The translations under genes were made by a program, and so were the position numbers. From the NCBI GenBank assembly GCA_016744515.1, contig JADGEF010000004.1:18984-72106 (forward strand): a stretch of DNA of 53,123 bases. The letters are read 5' to 3'. Position 1 is the first letter of the stretch, and each line of letters starts with the position of its first letter. Below are positions 33,198-41,658 of this stretch, in pieces. The notes under the pieces are model-generated. The model worked only from the letters and a program-made list of their open reading frames with translations. It had not been told where the DNA came from and made no database searches. Source of the DNA: Marinifilaceae bacterium (GTDB taxonomy: Bacteria; Bacteroidota; Bacteroidia; Bacteroidales; Marinifilaceae).

Positions 33198-34856
33198 CTA
33201 TTTCTTCAAAATCTCTTGATACTTCTTTTGATCTTTAAGCACAGATACGGCCTCTTTAAGAACTTTATCATCACGAAGAGCATACAATATACCACCTATT
33301 TGATAATGATAACGCTTTACAATTTCATAAGTCAAAAGTGTCTTTATTTCTTTTTCAAACATCTCAAGATCACGATCTAAATTTGGCGTTAACTTGGCTG
33401 TTATATCATCAAATTCCGCTTTTGCAAGCGAAAAACATTTCTCTTCTTTAGCAGATTTCTTTAGCGCTTCAAGAATTTCAATACTCTCTGATTCATACTC
33501 AAACTTCTCAGTTTTTAAGAATTGCTTAAAATCCTCATAGTCTTTATCAGATAATTCAAATGAGTTTGCATCTGCAATTTCAGTATGCTTATTGGCAAAA
33601 AATGTAGCATAATCAAATATCTCATGCTTACGAATTAGGGCTACAGATAAACTACTAAACAAATCCATTTCAACTTTCACATCAGGAAGTATACCGCCAC
33701 CATCGCGTACAATACGTCCATTCTTTGTTTTAAATTCACTAATCAATGTATCAGGTACTTTCCCTACACTACCATCCTTATTACGATGGCTATAATCTAA
33801 TGCTTGAATACATCTTCCGCTAGGAATATAATATTTTGCAGTTGTTACCTTTAATTTCGAATTGTAGCTAAGGTTACGCGTTGTTTGTACAAGCCCTTTC
33901 CCAAATGTGCGCTGACCAACAACAATACCTCTATCCAAATCTTGAATAGCTCCCGACACAATTTCAGAAGCAGAAGCAGATCCTCTATTTACAAGAACTG
34001 CAATTGGAATCTGCGTATCCATAGGCACTTTTTCGGCCTTGTATGTTTTATCCCACTGACTAACCTTACCTTTTGTACTAACAATATCTTCACCTTTCTC
34101 AACAAATAAATTCACGATATCTACCGCTTGATCAAGTAAACCACCAGGATTTCCTCTCAAGTCAAGGATAATTGATTTAGCATTCTTAGCCTTTAGCTCA
34201 CGTAAAGCATTTCTAACTTCACCTGCAGCTTTATTTGTAAACTGATTCAAATTGATATAGCCAATAGAATCCCCTAACATTCCATGATAAGGAACCGACT
34301 TCAGTTGAATTTCAGCACGAACAACCTCTTTTTCAATGATCTTATCCACTCCTGGGCGACGAACTTTTATCGTAAGTGGTTTATTTGCCTGTCCTTTTAG
34401 GAGATTACTTACATCACTCGTATTTTTCTTTTTAATTTTTATGCCATTAATCTCAACAAATACATCACCAGCTTTTAAACCAGCCTTATCTGCAGGAAGA
34501 TCTTTATAAGGTTCTGCAACAATAATATTGTCGCCATGTTTACTAATTAATGAACCAATACCAGCGTACTCACCCGTTGTCATTAACTTGAAATCCTCCA
34601 TCTCAGATTCAGGAATGTAAGTTGTATACGGATCAAGAGAAGATAACATGGCATCCATACTCTTCTTAATAAGATCGCCAGAGTCTATTTCATCTACATA
34701 AAACATATTTAACTCTCTAAAAAGCGTATGGTAAATGTTTAAATTCTTACTAATTTCGAAATTCTTTTCGTCCCTGTTGAATCCAAAAAATAATGCGCTA
34801 CTCAACAAAAGTGCAGCCAATATCAGTAAGATTCCATTCTTCTTAAATACCTTCAT
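33198..34856 (-). CDS. C-terminal processing peptidase, S41 family
   Basis: A 552-residue periplasmic serine protease (Ctp/Prc type). The N-terminus has a signal or anchor helix (GILLILAALLLSSALFFGF). A PDZ domain follows (GSLISKHGDNIIVAEPYKDLPADKAGLKAGDVFVEINGIKI, about 98-172). Then comes the S41 core, with LDLRGNPGGLLDQAVDI, catalytic Ser295 in GSASASEIV and Lys320 in GQRTFGKG. The Ser-Lys spacing of 25 residues is the same as in E. coli Prc. The C-terminal domain is helical. It degrades or processes envelope proteins from their C-termini. Bacteroidota have several paralogues, so no symbol is given. Confidence 0.93.
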   Translation of the reverse strand: MKVFKKNGILLILAALLLSSALFFGFNRDEKNFEISKNLNIYHTLFRELNMFYVDEIDSGDLIKKSMDAMLSSLDPYTTYIPESEMEDFKLMTTGEYAGIGSLISKHGDNIIVAEPYKDLPADKAGLKAGDVFVEINGIKIKKKNTSDVSNLLKGQANKPLTIKVRRPGVDKIIEKEVVRAEIQLKSVPYHGMLGDSIGYINLNQFTNKAAGEVRNALRELKAKNAKSIILDLRGNPGGLLDQAVDIVNLFVEKGEDIVSTKGKVSQWDKTYKAEKVPMDTQIPIAVLVNRGSASASEIVSGAIQDLDRGIVVGQRTFGKGLVQTTRNLSYNSKLKVTTAKYYIPSGRCIQALDYSHRNKDGSVGKVPDTLISEFKTKNGRIVRDGGGILPDVKVEMDLFSSLSVALIRKHEIFDYATFFANKHTEIADANSFELSDKDYEDFKQFLKTEKFEYESESIEILEALKKSAKEEKCFSLAKAEFDDITAKLTPNLDRDLEMFEKEIKTLLTYEIVKRYHYQIGGILYALRDDKVLKEAVSVLKDQKKYQEILKK

Positions 34857-34988
34857 ATTTCGAAATTTGAATTTATAGATTTCTTAAAATTTAGAATCCA
34901 GACATTTCGATAATTGAAAATTAATTAAATCAATTATGAGAATTGATCTCAAACGCCTAATTCCACAGACATAGAGTATGCTGTAAGC

Positions 34989-34996
34989 CAAAGATA
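34989..34996 (-). promoter_or_regulatory. Candidate -7 box for the S41 protease gene
   Basis: TATCTTTG on the minus strand, 132 bases before the start codon. The -33 position is not clear, so this is a weak call. Confidence 0.3.
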
Positions 34997-35312
34997 GGAA
35001 ATATGATTCAAGCTTTAGGTTTTTATTAACATTTATTAATGTTGGCGAATCTGATACCAAAAACAAATTATTATTAACAAAACATTTCTTCCAAAACCTA
35101 TAACTCTCATAAAATCAATGAGAAAAATATAAAAATTATTTATACTAATTACATACCCACGAAAGGCTTATTTCTAAAGGGTTCAGATAAGAATAGATGA
35201 GAGAAAGAACTCTAAAAGCCCAATTTTCAGACAATTATATTTTGTTTATTCAATATTATTATTTAACTTTTCTCTTGAATTAGATCACAATCGAGTTCAT
35301 TGGGTTAGTATT

Positions 35313-35414
35313 TATTAACTCCTTTCTTGTTCGGAAGTTAATAACGATTAGTGATTACAAAGCGGTGAAGTTTCTTCATCGCTTTGGTACTTTATAGCGG
35401 TCAGTACCATTTTT
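35313..35414 (+). ncRNA. Three-hairpin structured element before lpxK, possible small RNA or leader
   Basis: In the 606-base spacer 34857-35462 only this part shows structure. Hairpin 1: TATTAACT with AGTTAATA (35313-35343). Hairpin 2: a 12-bp stem AAAGCGGTGAAG/CTTCATCGCTTT with a 3-base loop (35359-35385, one wobble pair). Hairpin 3: GGTAC/GTACC (35386-35408) followed by ATTTTT. The last hairpin with a T-run is terminator-like on the plus strand. It could be a small RNA ending there or an attenuator leader of lpxK, 48 bases downstream. No known family recognised. Confidence 0.4.
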
Positions 35415-35462
35415 CGCAAGAAATAATTAATTTTAGGGCAAATTAATTCTGATAATTAATCT

Positions 35463-36551
35463 ATGCGCAAAGCTCTGTCTTATTTTAAATTCTTGCTATT
35501 TCCTTTTACACTCATCTACGCAAGTATTCTTTCTATTCGAAATTTGATGTTCGATTGGGGCTTTTTAAAATCAAGTTCATTTAACCTGCCAATAATTTCG
35601 GTTGGGAATATATCTGTAGGTGGAACAGGCAAAACGCCTCATACAGAGTACCTGATTAAACTTTTACAAAACAAATACAAACTAGCCAGTTTAAGTCGAG
35701 GTTACAAAAGGAAATCAGAAGGTTTTCTTTTAGCTGATGAAAATTCAAACTCTCTAGATTTGGGTGATGAACCGATGCAGATGAACAGAAAATTTCCTGA
35801 TCTCAGTGTAGCTGTTGACGCTGACAGAGTGAATGGTGTACAGCAATTACTAGCAAATGAAAAAGGCTTAAACCTAGATTGTATTCTTCTTGATGATGCC
35901 TACCAACATCGATATATCAAACCAGGACTTTCAGTTCTATTAATCGATTATAATAGACCAATATCTCATGATTTTGTGATGCCTATGGGGCGACTTAGAG
36001 AAACGGCTTCTGGAAAGAAAAGAGCAGATATCATTATTATGAGTAAATGTCCTACGGATTTAAACAAATCTGAGACAGAGAAACTAAAAAAGAGTATCAA
36101 GCCCCTACCTCATCAGGAACTATACTTCACGACTCTCGATTATGCGCCTATTGAACCAGTATTTACTTCTAGTAAAAAATTCTTAAGTCTAAATAACTCA
36201 AATAGTGAATCATTAGGAATTTTATTAGTTACGGGTATCGCAAACCCAAGGCCTTTAAGAAAATACCTTAATACTTTTTGTAGTGAATTAAACGAACTTC
36301 AATTCCCTGATCATTATACTTTTAAAGATAAAGACATCAAGCAAATTGAAAAAGCATTTAACGCTCTTAAGTTTGATAACAAGATTATTATTACAACAGA
36401 AAAAGATGCAATTCGCTTTCTAGATATGAAGATTGAATCAGATATCCTAGAAAAGAACATGGCTTATATTCCTCTTCAAATAAAATTTCTTCACAAAACC
36501 AAAGATCAATTTGATAAACACATTCATGGTTTTGTAGAAAGTTTTAAATAG
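35463..36551 (+). CDS. lpxK: Tetraacyldisaccharide 4'-kinase
   Basis: A 362-residue membrane-associated kinase that phosphorylates the 4' position of the lipid A precursor. The N-terminal hydrophobic helix (YFKFLLFPFTLIYASILSIRNLMF) anchors it. The P-loop is VGNISVGGTGKTP (residues 47-59, Lys57 and Thr58). The following SLSRGYKRKSEGF and LGDEPMQM segments and the lid or Walker-B region IDCILLDDAYQHRYIKPGL-like stretch (LDCILLDDAYQHRYI) are typical of LpxK. The length is near normal. It shows that the organism makes lipid A. A hairpin array lies just upstream. Confidence 0.95.
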   Translation: MRKALSYFKFLLFPFTLIYASILSIRNLMFDWGFLKSSSFNLPIISVGNISVGGTGKTPHTEYLIKLLQNKYKLASLSRGYKRKSEGFLLADENSNSLDLGDEPMQMNRKFPDLSVAVDADRVNGVQQLLANEKGLNLDCILLDDAYQHRYIKPGLSVLLIDYNRPISHDFVMPMGRLRETASGKKRADIIIMSKCPTDLNKSETEKLKKSIKPLPHQELYFTTLDYAPIEPVFTSSKKFLSLNNSNSESLGILLVTGIANPRPLRKYLNTFCSELNELQFPDHYTFKDKDIKQIEKAFNALKFDNKIIITTEKDAIRFLDMKIESDILEKNMAYIPLQIKFLHKTKDQFDKHIHGFVESFK

Positions 36552-36601
36552 AATTTATAGCACACTAGCTTTGAAAAATTCAATAAATCAAAACTCTTTC
36601 T

Positions 36602-36609
36602 TAGCTTTG
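36602..36609 (+). promoter_or_regulatory. Candidate -7 box for dapD
   Basis: TAGCTTTG matches TAnnTTTG, 108 bases before the dapD start. An identical TAGCTTTG lies 36 bases earlier (36566-36573). Neither has an obvious -33 element. Confidence 0.35.
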
Positions 36610-36717
36610 TCCAAATTAATCAGAATTTATACAATCTCTTGGACTTTAATGTAGTACAAAACCAGGTATTACAATGAAGATTATCATCGAGTCGAAGAAA
36701 TAAAAAAACGAGTAAAC

Positions 36718-37536
36718 ATGTACGAAAATTTAAAGCAAAGCATTGAAGCAGCCTGGGAAGATAGAAATCTTCTAAAAAGTGCTGACGTTCAATCTAATAT
36801 TAACGAAGTAATTGAATTACTTGATAAGGGAACTCTTAGAACTGCAGAACCTACTGAGAACGGGTGGCAGGTTAATGAGTGGGTTAAAAAAGCGGTAATT
36901 CTTTATTTCCCTATTCGTAAAATGGAAACAATTGAAGTTGGTCCTTTCGAGTTTCACGATAAAATGGCTCTTAAAACCAATTATGCAGAACTAGGTGTTA
37001 GAGTTGTTCCTCACGCTATTGCTCGTTATGGTGCTTTCATTGCTCGCGATGTAGTCATGATGCCATCTTACGTAAATATTGGTGCTTACGTTGGTCAAGG
37101 AACTATGGTTGATACTTGGGCTACTGTTGGATCTTGTGCTCAAATCGGGAAACACGTTCACCTTAGTGGTGGTGTTGGTATCGGTGGTGTTTTGGAACCA
37201 ATTCAAGCTGCTCCAGTAATCATCGAAGACAACTGTTTCATCGGATCACGTTGTATCGTAGTTGAAGGTGTACGCCTTGAAAAAGAAGTTGTACTTGGAG
37301 CCAATGTCGTTCTTACTAAGTCAACTAAAATTATTGATGTAACTGGTGATCAGCCTGTAGAGTATGATGGATATGTTCCTGCTCGTTCGGTGGTTATTCC
37401 AGGTACAAGAACAAAGAAATTCCCTGCTGGTGAGTATCAGGTTCCTTGTGCATTAATCATTGGTAAGCGTAAGGCTTCTACCGATCTAAAAACATCTTTA
37501 AACGATGCATTACGCGAATATGACGTAGCTGTTTAA
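36718..37536 (+). CDS. dapD: Tetrahydrodipicolinate N-succinyltransferase
   Basis: A 272-residue left-handed beta-helix acyltransferase that succinylates tetrahydrodipicolinate in the diaminopimelate/lysine pathway. The hexapeptide-repeat region runs from about residue 105 to 210 (MPSYVNIGAYVGQGTMVDTWATVGSCAQIGKHVHLSGGVGIGGVLEPIQAAPVIIEDNCFIGSRC). The conserved GGVLEPIQAAPVIIEDN is clear. The N-terminal helical domain is as in E. coli DapD. Length is normal. It shows that lysine is made here as well as degraded in region 1; the two gene sets are not linked. It stands between lpxK and the tsaC-like gene on the same strand, with a dispersed repeat after it. Confidence 0.96.
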   Translation: MYENLKQSIEAAWEDRNLLKSADVQSNINEVIELLDKGTLRTAEPTENGWQVNEWVKKAVILYFPIRKMETIEVGPFEFHDKMALKTNYAELGVRVVPHAIARYGAFIARDVVMMPSYVNIGAYVGQGTMVDTWATVGSCAQIGKHVHLSGGVGIGGVLEPIQAAPVIIEDNCFIGSRCIVVEGVRLEKEVVLGANVVLTKSTKIIDVTGDQPVEYDGYVPARSVVIPGTRTKKFPAGEYQVPCALIIGKRKASTDLKTSLNDALREYDVAV

Positions 37537-37551
37537 CTAATAGAAATACTT

Positions 37552-37602
37552 AAGTGACCAGAGTATTTATGAGTACTTAAAGTGACTAGAGTATTTATAA
37601 GT
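37552..37602. repeat. Short tandem direct repeat after dapD
   Basis: Two 23-base units (37552-37574 and 37580-37602) differ at two positions; the core is GAGTATTTATAAGT-like. The same core occurs in the atoD-kal spacer (9926-10015). Confidence 0.65.
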
Positions 37603-37661
37603 TCTGAAAAAAATTCTTTGCGTTCTCTGCGTGGAATCTAATTAGTACTTAAAACTTTACT

Positions 37662-38225
37662 ATGCATAACGATATAAAAAAAGCTTTAGAGATTCTTAAA
37701 AGTGGTGGAATCATTCTTTATCCTACAGATACGATTTGGGGTATTGGATGTGATGCAACTAATGTAGAAGCTGTAAAACGTATTTATGAGATAAAGCAGC
37801 GTGAAGATTCAAAATCCATGTTAGTTCTTATGGAGAATCCCAACCGTATTAGCTCATATGTTGATGATGTGCCTGAGATCGCTTTAGATCTACTTGAAGT
37901 TACTGATAAACCAACAACTATCATTTATTCGGGAGCCAAAAACTTGGCTAATAACCTGATTAATTCTGATGGTAGTATTGGAATTCGAATTACAACAGAG
38001 GACTTTACTCAGCAACTCATTCAACGTTTTAAAAAGCCTATCGTTTCTACTTCAGCAAATGTTAGTGGTGATGCTCCAGCGCAAAACTTCATGGCAATAA
38101 GTCAAGACATTATAGAAGCAGTTGACTATGTGGTTGAATATCGGCAGGATGATATGACTAAATATCAAGCATCTAGCATTATAAAAATTGGATCTGATTG
38201 GGGAGTTCAAATTATTAGAGAATAA
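37662..38225 (+). CDS. tsaC: L-threonylcarbamoyladenylate synthase (Sua5/YciO/YrdC family)
   Basis: A 187-residue YrdC-domain protein that makes threonylcarbamoyl-AMP from Thr, bicarbonate and ATP for the t6A37 tRNA modification. The N-terminal KALEILKSGGIILYPTDTIWGIGCDATN and YEIKQREDSKSMLVLM segments are diagnostic, with the KxR(E/x)xxK nucleotide-binding basic residues. SIGIRIT and PIVSTSANVSGDAPAQN follow. It lacks the C-terminal Sua5 domain, so it is the short form. It is followed by a long hairpin terminator. Confidence 0.92.
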   Translation: MHNDIKKALEILKSGGIILYPTDTIWGIGCDATNVEAVKRIYEIKQREDSKSMLVLMENPNRISSYVDDVPEIALDLLEVTDKPTTIIYSGAKNLANNLINSDGSIGIRITTEDFTQQLIQRFKKPIVSTSANVSGDAPAQNFMAISQDIIEAVDYVVEYRQDDMTKYQASSIIKIGSDWGVQIIRE

Positions 38226-38253
38226 TTTAGAATTATCGATCAGTCGAGAAATA

Positions 38254-38289
38254 AACAAGCCCTTAACTTCAATAAGTTAAGGGCTTGTT
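38254..38289. terminator. Convergent terminator hairpin
   Basis: AACAAGCCCTTAACTT (38254-38269) and AAGTTAAGGGCTTGTT (38274-38289) form a perfect 16-bp stem with loop CAAT. There are only short T/A tracts on the flanks, but the position between convergent genes fits a bidirectional terminator. Confidence 0.8.
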
Positions 38290-38307
38290 CTATAATGTAA
38301 GTTTTAC

Positions 38308-39180
38308 CTAATTCATTTTAATCACTTTAACACTTTGCTTCTCTAGTGTAATATGCAAATCATCTGTCATCACTCTTGGCTCTCCATCCACATGATAAGT
38401 TTTTGAATCTGATTTAATGATCATTTCACTAGCTCTCAGGTAAGTCATGTATTTTGAATTCTTAAGCTTACCTGCAAACATCTTATATACCAAAAATGGA
38501 GATAGAATAAGCGGGTATTTCTTCATCAATACAATTTCTAGTAGGCCATCATCATATTTAGCCTCCGGAGCAATAATGGCATTGTTTCCAAACTGCCTTG
38601 TATTTGCAAGATAAACACCCCAGAATTTACCCGTTACTTTTACTTGTCCAAGAAATAGCTCAACTGCAATCGGTTTGTAAGAAAATAAGCCTTTTATGGT
38701 ACAATAAATATACTTTTTTAGACCTCGAAAGGTGCTCCCATCAAAGAGTGAAGCCACATGACTATCGAAACCAAGGCCAGCTACATTTATCGAATAATCA
38801 TCATTTATTTTAGCAAGATCTACCTTGCGAATTTCTCCTCGCAAGATATTCGAAATTAAATTACCAACATCAGCAGTGAAGCCTAATTCACGAGCAAAAC
38901 CATTTCCAGATCCATTCGGTAAAACAGCGAGAATAACATCTTTATTTACTGCCAAATGCTTCAAAGTACAATTCACACTTCCATCTCCACCACAAATCAC
39001 AACAACCTTGTAATCACTTACCTTATCTACCCACAACTCATTAAATTCCTCAAGATTTTGAGTCATGATATAATCTATAGCATAAGCACTATTCTTTATT
39101 CCTTTAATAATAGCTTCAGACTTTTGCGATCCAGAGTTCGGGTTGATAACAAAAAGGATATCTTGGGATTCTATTTGCAT
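38308..39180 (-). CDS. Diacylglycerol/lipid kinase family protein (YegS/BmrU-like)
   Basis: A 290-residue DAGK-catalytic-domain protein. The nucleotide-binding motif is VICGGDGSVN (Gly64-Gly65-Asp66-Gly67). LAVLPNGSGNGFARELGF follows and the C-terminal half is a beta-rich lipid-binding domain (EAKYDDGLLEIVLMKKYPLI and HVDGEPRVMTD). Such enzymes phosphorylate diacylglycerol, sphingoid or related lipids; the substrate cannot be told from sequence. It is cytoplasmic, a single gene with its own -7 box (39260-39267). Confidence 0.9.
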   Translation of the reverse strand: MQIESQDILFVINPNSGSQKSEAIIKGIKNSAYAIDYIMTQNLEEFNELWVDKVSDYKVVVICGGDGSVNCTLKHLAVNKDVILAVLPNGSGNGFARELGFTADVGNLISNILRGEIRKVDLAKINDDYSINVAGLGFDSHVASLFDGSTFRGLKKYIYCTIKGLFSYKPIAVELFLGQVKVTGKFWGVYLANTRQFGNNAIIAPEAKYDDGLLEIVLMKKYPLILSPFLVYKMFAGKLKNSKYMTYLRASEMIIKSDSKTYHVDGEPRVMTDDLHITLEKQSVKVIKMN

Positions 39181-39259
39181 GAGAAATCTTTATTCTAATG
39201 TTTATAATACCTCTTTCATCATAAAAGAAGACAAGCTTTATGAATTGACAATCAAGCTA

Positions 39260-39267
39260 CAAAAGTA
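39260..39267 (-). promoter_or_regulatory. Candidate -7 box for the lipid kinase gene
   Basis: TACTTTTG on the minus strand, 79 bases before the start. Matches TAnnTTTG, with no clear -33 element. Confidence 0.35.
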
Positions 39268-39356
39268 AAAGATTTTTTTATTCAGAATAACTTAATATCC
39301 GATATAAGAAATAATAAGAAGAATTAATTATGCGGAAGGTCTAATTATAAACAAAA

Positions 39357-40085
39357 CTACTTGTTTCTGATACGGATTTCTTTTTGTCCTACATAAATAT
39401 TACGAGCTGAGGTTCTGTACTTTGCAACCACATTTACCACAGTGTCTAGACCTTGATCTTTAGAATAGAAAAAATCGACTCTACCCGATCCTTTTTCAGC
39501 TGAGATTACTTCAGCACGAATCGGAATATATTTCCCATCAACAAGTCTTGTAATATAAAACTCTACATTCTTTGAGTAATTATTCAAGAACAACTTTAAA
39601 TTCACCCGATCAGAACGGACGAATTGTTGGCTTTCAATAGATGGAAAGTTTTTTCTTAAGCTACCATTTCGTTTATATTCCTTTAAACCAATACCAGCTT
39701 TCCCTCTTTTGTAAGGTGTTTCAGCCCAAAGCTTACCATTAGAATAAAATTTCTTTTGAACACCATCTTTTTTATCATTCACATAAGGTGTCAGCGTGTA
39801 AGCCTTTCCATTTTTATGGAATTTTTTTGCGATACCCTGTAACTCATCACCTACATAAAAAACCTCATCACTCAGCTCACCAGAATCATAATAAACTCGC
39901 GCAACTCCTTCTCTAATCCCATTTTTATAAAAGGTTTCTGATCTCAGTTTTTTCTTATTATTATATCGCTTCACCCATCCTTCCAATACTTCACCTTCGA
40001 CATTAGTCACAACGGTTTCCTTTGTGGTTTTTGAGTCACAAGAAAATAATATAAAAAGAGAGAAGATGAAGAGGAATCGTTTCAT
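39357..40085 (-). CDS. YwqK-like MORN-repeat lipoprotein
   Basis: A 242-residue lipoprotein with lipobox LFSC (Cys16) after MKRFLFIFSLFI. Then come about five MORN-like repeats of the YwqK type, each of the form YxNGxLxxExxYxxGxxxGxxxxYxxxG: RSETFYKNGIREGVARVYYDSGEL, then DEVFYVGDELQGIAKKFHKNGKAY and KDGVQKKFYSNGKLWAETPYKRGKAG. The last ~90 residues are beta-rich without repeats. YwqK is annotated as a toxin-antitoxin antitoxin in Bacillus, but here no partner toxin is near, so an envelope role is more likely. Function unknown. Confidence 0.8.
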   Translation of the reverse strand: MKRFLFIFSLFILFSCDSKTTKETVVTNVEGEVLEGWVKRYNNKKKLRSETFYKNGIREGVARVYYDSGELSDEVFYVGDELQGIAKKFHKNGKAYTLTPYVNDKKDGVQKKFYSNGKLWAETPYKRGKAGIGLKEYKRNGSLRKNFPSIESQQFVRSDRVNLKLFLNNYSKNVEFYITRLVDGKYIPIRAEVISAEKGSGRVDFFYSKDQGLDTVVNVVAKYRTSARNIYVGQKEIRIRNK

Positions 40086-40223
40086 TTCATGTAGTCGGTT
40101 ATCTCATAAAAATAAAGAAAGCTCTCGAATAATAAAATTAAGTGACAGAATATTAAGCTTTCATTACTTAAATAACGGAACAAGGAGTGGAATAAAGTCC
40201 CGAGGATGTGATTTACAGGTATA

Positions 40224-41144
40224 TTAACCTAGTTTTTTACGTTTAATAAGGTAGGCTTGTAAAATGTCTTTGAAGGGTTTGTGAATATCTGCCTCAATAA
40301 AATCAATCGCAAATTGACTGCATAAGAGTTTCATTTCATCGTAAAATACCTTTTGCTTTTTGATAAAAGCTTCTCGAACCTCAGAAGGATTCAACTTTAA
40401 ACTCTCTCCTGTTTCCATGTCGATAAACTTGGATGGACGATTGGCAAAATTGAATTGATTCTCCAGATCATGATCAGTAACAGCGAACAAAACAACTTCA
40501 TGTTTATTGTAGCGTAAATGCTGTAAAGCTTCCAAAATTTCCTGTGGACTATCATCTCCCATTAAATCGGAGAAAATAATAACTAAGGAACGCTTATGGA
40601 TGGTTTCTGCTAAATGATGTAAATTTTCAGAAAATTGAGTTCCTTTATTTAAGCCTATCTCCTCTTTATTATAGATTTTCAAGAGTTCCGCATACAAGCG
40701 ATGAGCATGCGTTACAGATAATTTAGCTGGAGTTAAAAGTTCAATCTCATCAGAAAAAGTAGATAGACCGACCGCATCGCGTTGATTACGTAATAGGTGA
40801 ATTAATGCAGCCGAACAAAGCACCGAAAAAGCCATTTTAGAAACTTTCTTATCCTGATAAGGGAAAAGCATTGACGATGAAGTATCGAGCACCAGATGAG
40901 CTCTAAGGTTCGTTTCTTCTTCGAATTGCTTAACGAAAAGCTTGTCACTTCGGGCATACAATTTCCAATCGACATGTTTAGTCGATTCACCTTTATTATA
41001 CAAACGGTGTTCAGCAAATTCTATTGAGAAACCATGATAAGGACTTCGATGCAATCCAAGAAGAAAGCCTTCAACAATTTGTTTAGCCATTAGCTCCAAA
41101 TTATCGAATGCTTCAAATTCTATTAAATCGGATAATTGCTTCAT
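40224..41144 (-). CDS. DUF58 domain protein (vWA-like)
   Basis: A 306-residue cytoplasmic protein. The DUF58 core is clear: HRSPYHGFSIEFAEHRLYNKGESTKHVDWKLYARSDKLFVKQFEEETNLRAHLVLDTSSSM (residues 32-92). It contains a MIDAS-like DTSSSM and a later LVIIFSDLMGD. Such proteins usually accompany a MoxR ATPase and other vWA membrane proteins. None of these lies in the window, so this copy is separated from its usual partners or acts alone. No signal or membrane segment. Specific function unknown. Confidence 0.88.
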   Translation of the reverse strand: MKQLSDLIEFEAFDNLELMAKQIVEGFLLGLHRSPYHGFSIEFAEHRLYNKGESTKHVDWKLYARSDKLFVKQFEEETNLRAHLVLDTSSSMLFPYQDKKVSKMAFSVLCSAALIHLLRNQRDAVGLSTFSDEIELLTPAKLSVTHAHRLYAELLKIYNKEEIGLNKGTQFSENLHHLAETIHKRSLVIIFSDLMGDDSPQEILEALQHLRYNKHEVVLFAVTDHDLENQFNFANRPSKFIDMETGESLKLNPSEVREAFIKKQKVFYDEMKLLCSQFAIDFIEADIHKPFKDILQAYLIKRKKLG

Positions 41145-41182
41145 GAATTGGGGTTCTGAATTATAAAAGACAAGGCATTAAA

Positions 41183-41215
41183 ACAAAAAAAAGACATAGA
41201 ACCGAATTCTATGCC
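41183..41215 (-). terminator. Intrinsic terminator after trxA
   Basis: On the minus strand GGCATAGAA/TTCTATGTC (stem CATAGAA/TTCTATG with a 5-base loop, 41193-41215) is followed by a run of eight T. It ends trxA transcription before the DUF58 gene. Confidence 0.8.
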
Positions 41216-41245
41216 TTAAATATAATAGCAATGTTTTACTCTTTA

Positions 41246-41563
41246 TTAAAGTAAAGCATTCATTTTTTCAGCAATAGCAGTTTTTGGTACAGCACCAACT
41301 TGCTTATCAACAACCTCGCCATTTTTTAAGAAAATAATGGTAGGAATATTACGGATACCAAATTTAGCAGCAGTTGCAGGACTTGCATCAACATCAACTT
41401 TAGTTACTACAAATTTGCCATCGAAATCTTGAGCTAATTCATCGACGATTGGTCCAACCATTCTACACGGTCCACACCACTCAGCCCAAAAGTCAACCAA
41501 TACAGGCTTGTCTGACTTTAAAACAATCTCCTCAAAATTAGTATCATCTACTTTAATAGTCAT
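41246..41563 (-). CDS. trxA: Thioredoxin
   Basis: A 105-residue classical thioredoxin. The active site is WCGPC (Cys30, Cys33) in DFWAEWCGPCRMVGPIVDEL, and the cis-proline is in RNIPTIIFLKNGEVV. Length is standard. It reduces disulfides of cytoplasmic proteins, taking electrons from thioredoxin reductase. It lies between dnaE and the DUF58 gene and has a terminator at its 3' end. Upstream sequence is T-rich with no clear -7 box. Confidence 0.96.
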   Translation of the reverse strand: MTIKVDDTNFEEIVLKSDKPVLVDFWAEWCGPCRMVGPIVDELAQDFDGKFVVTKVDVDASPATAAKFGIRNIPTIIFLKNGEVVDKQVGAVPKTAIAEKMNALL

Positions 41564-41658
41564 GGTTTTTTATTTTTTTTTGGTTTATATACAGCTAAAT
41601 ATGCTTTTTGAAACGCTTATATCTAGCTATCTAGAATATTAATTTTCAAGCTCGCAAT

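Noticed and set aside
35313-35414. Known riboswitch or 6S RNA
   Set aside because: I could not match the three hairpins to any known consensus, so only a structured element is claimed.
39357-40085. Antitoxin of a toxin-antitoxin pair
   Set aside because: YwqK-like repeats alone do not show this; no toxin gene is adjacent, and the protein is a lipoprotein.
40224-41144. Part of a MoxR/vWA (BatABD-type) operon
   Set aside because: No MoxR ATPase or partner vWA genes are next to it in this window.
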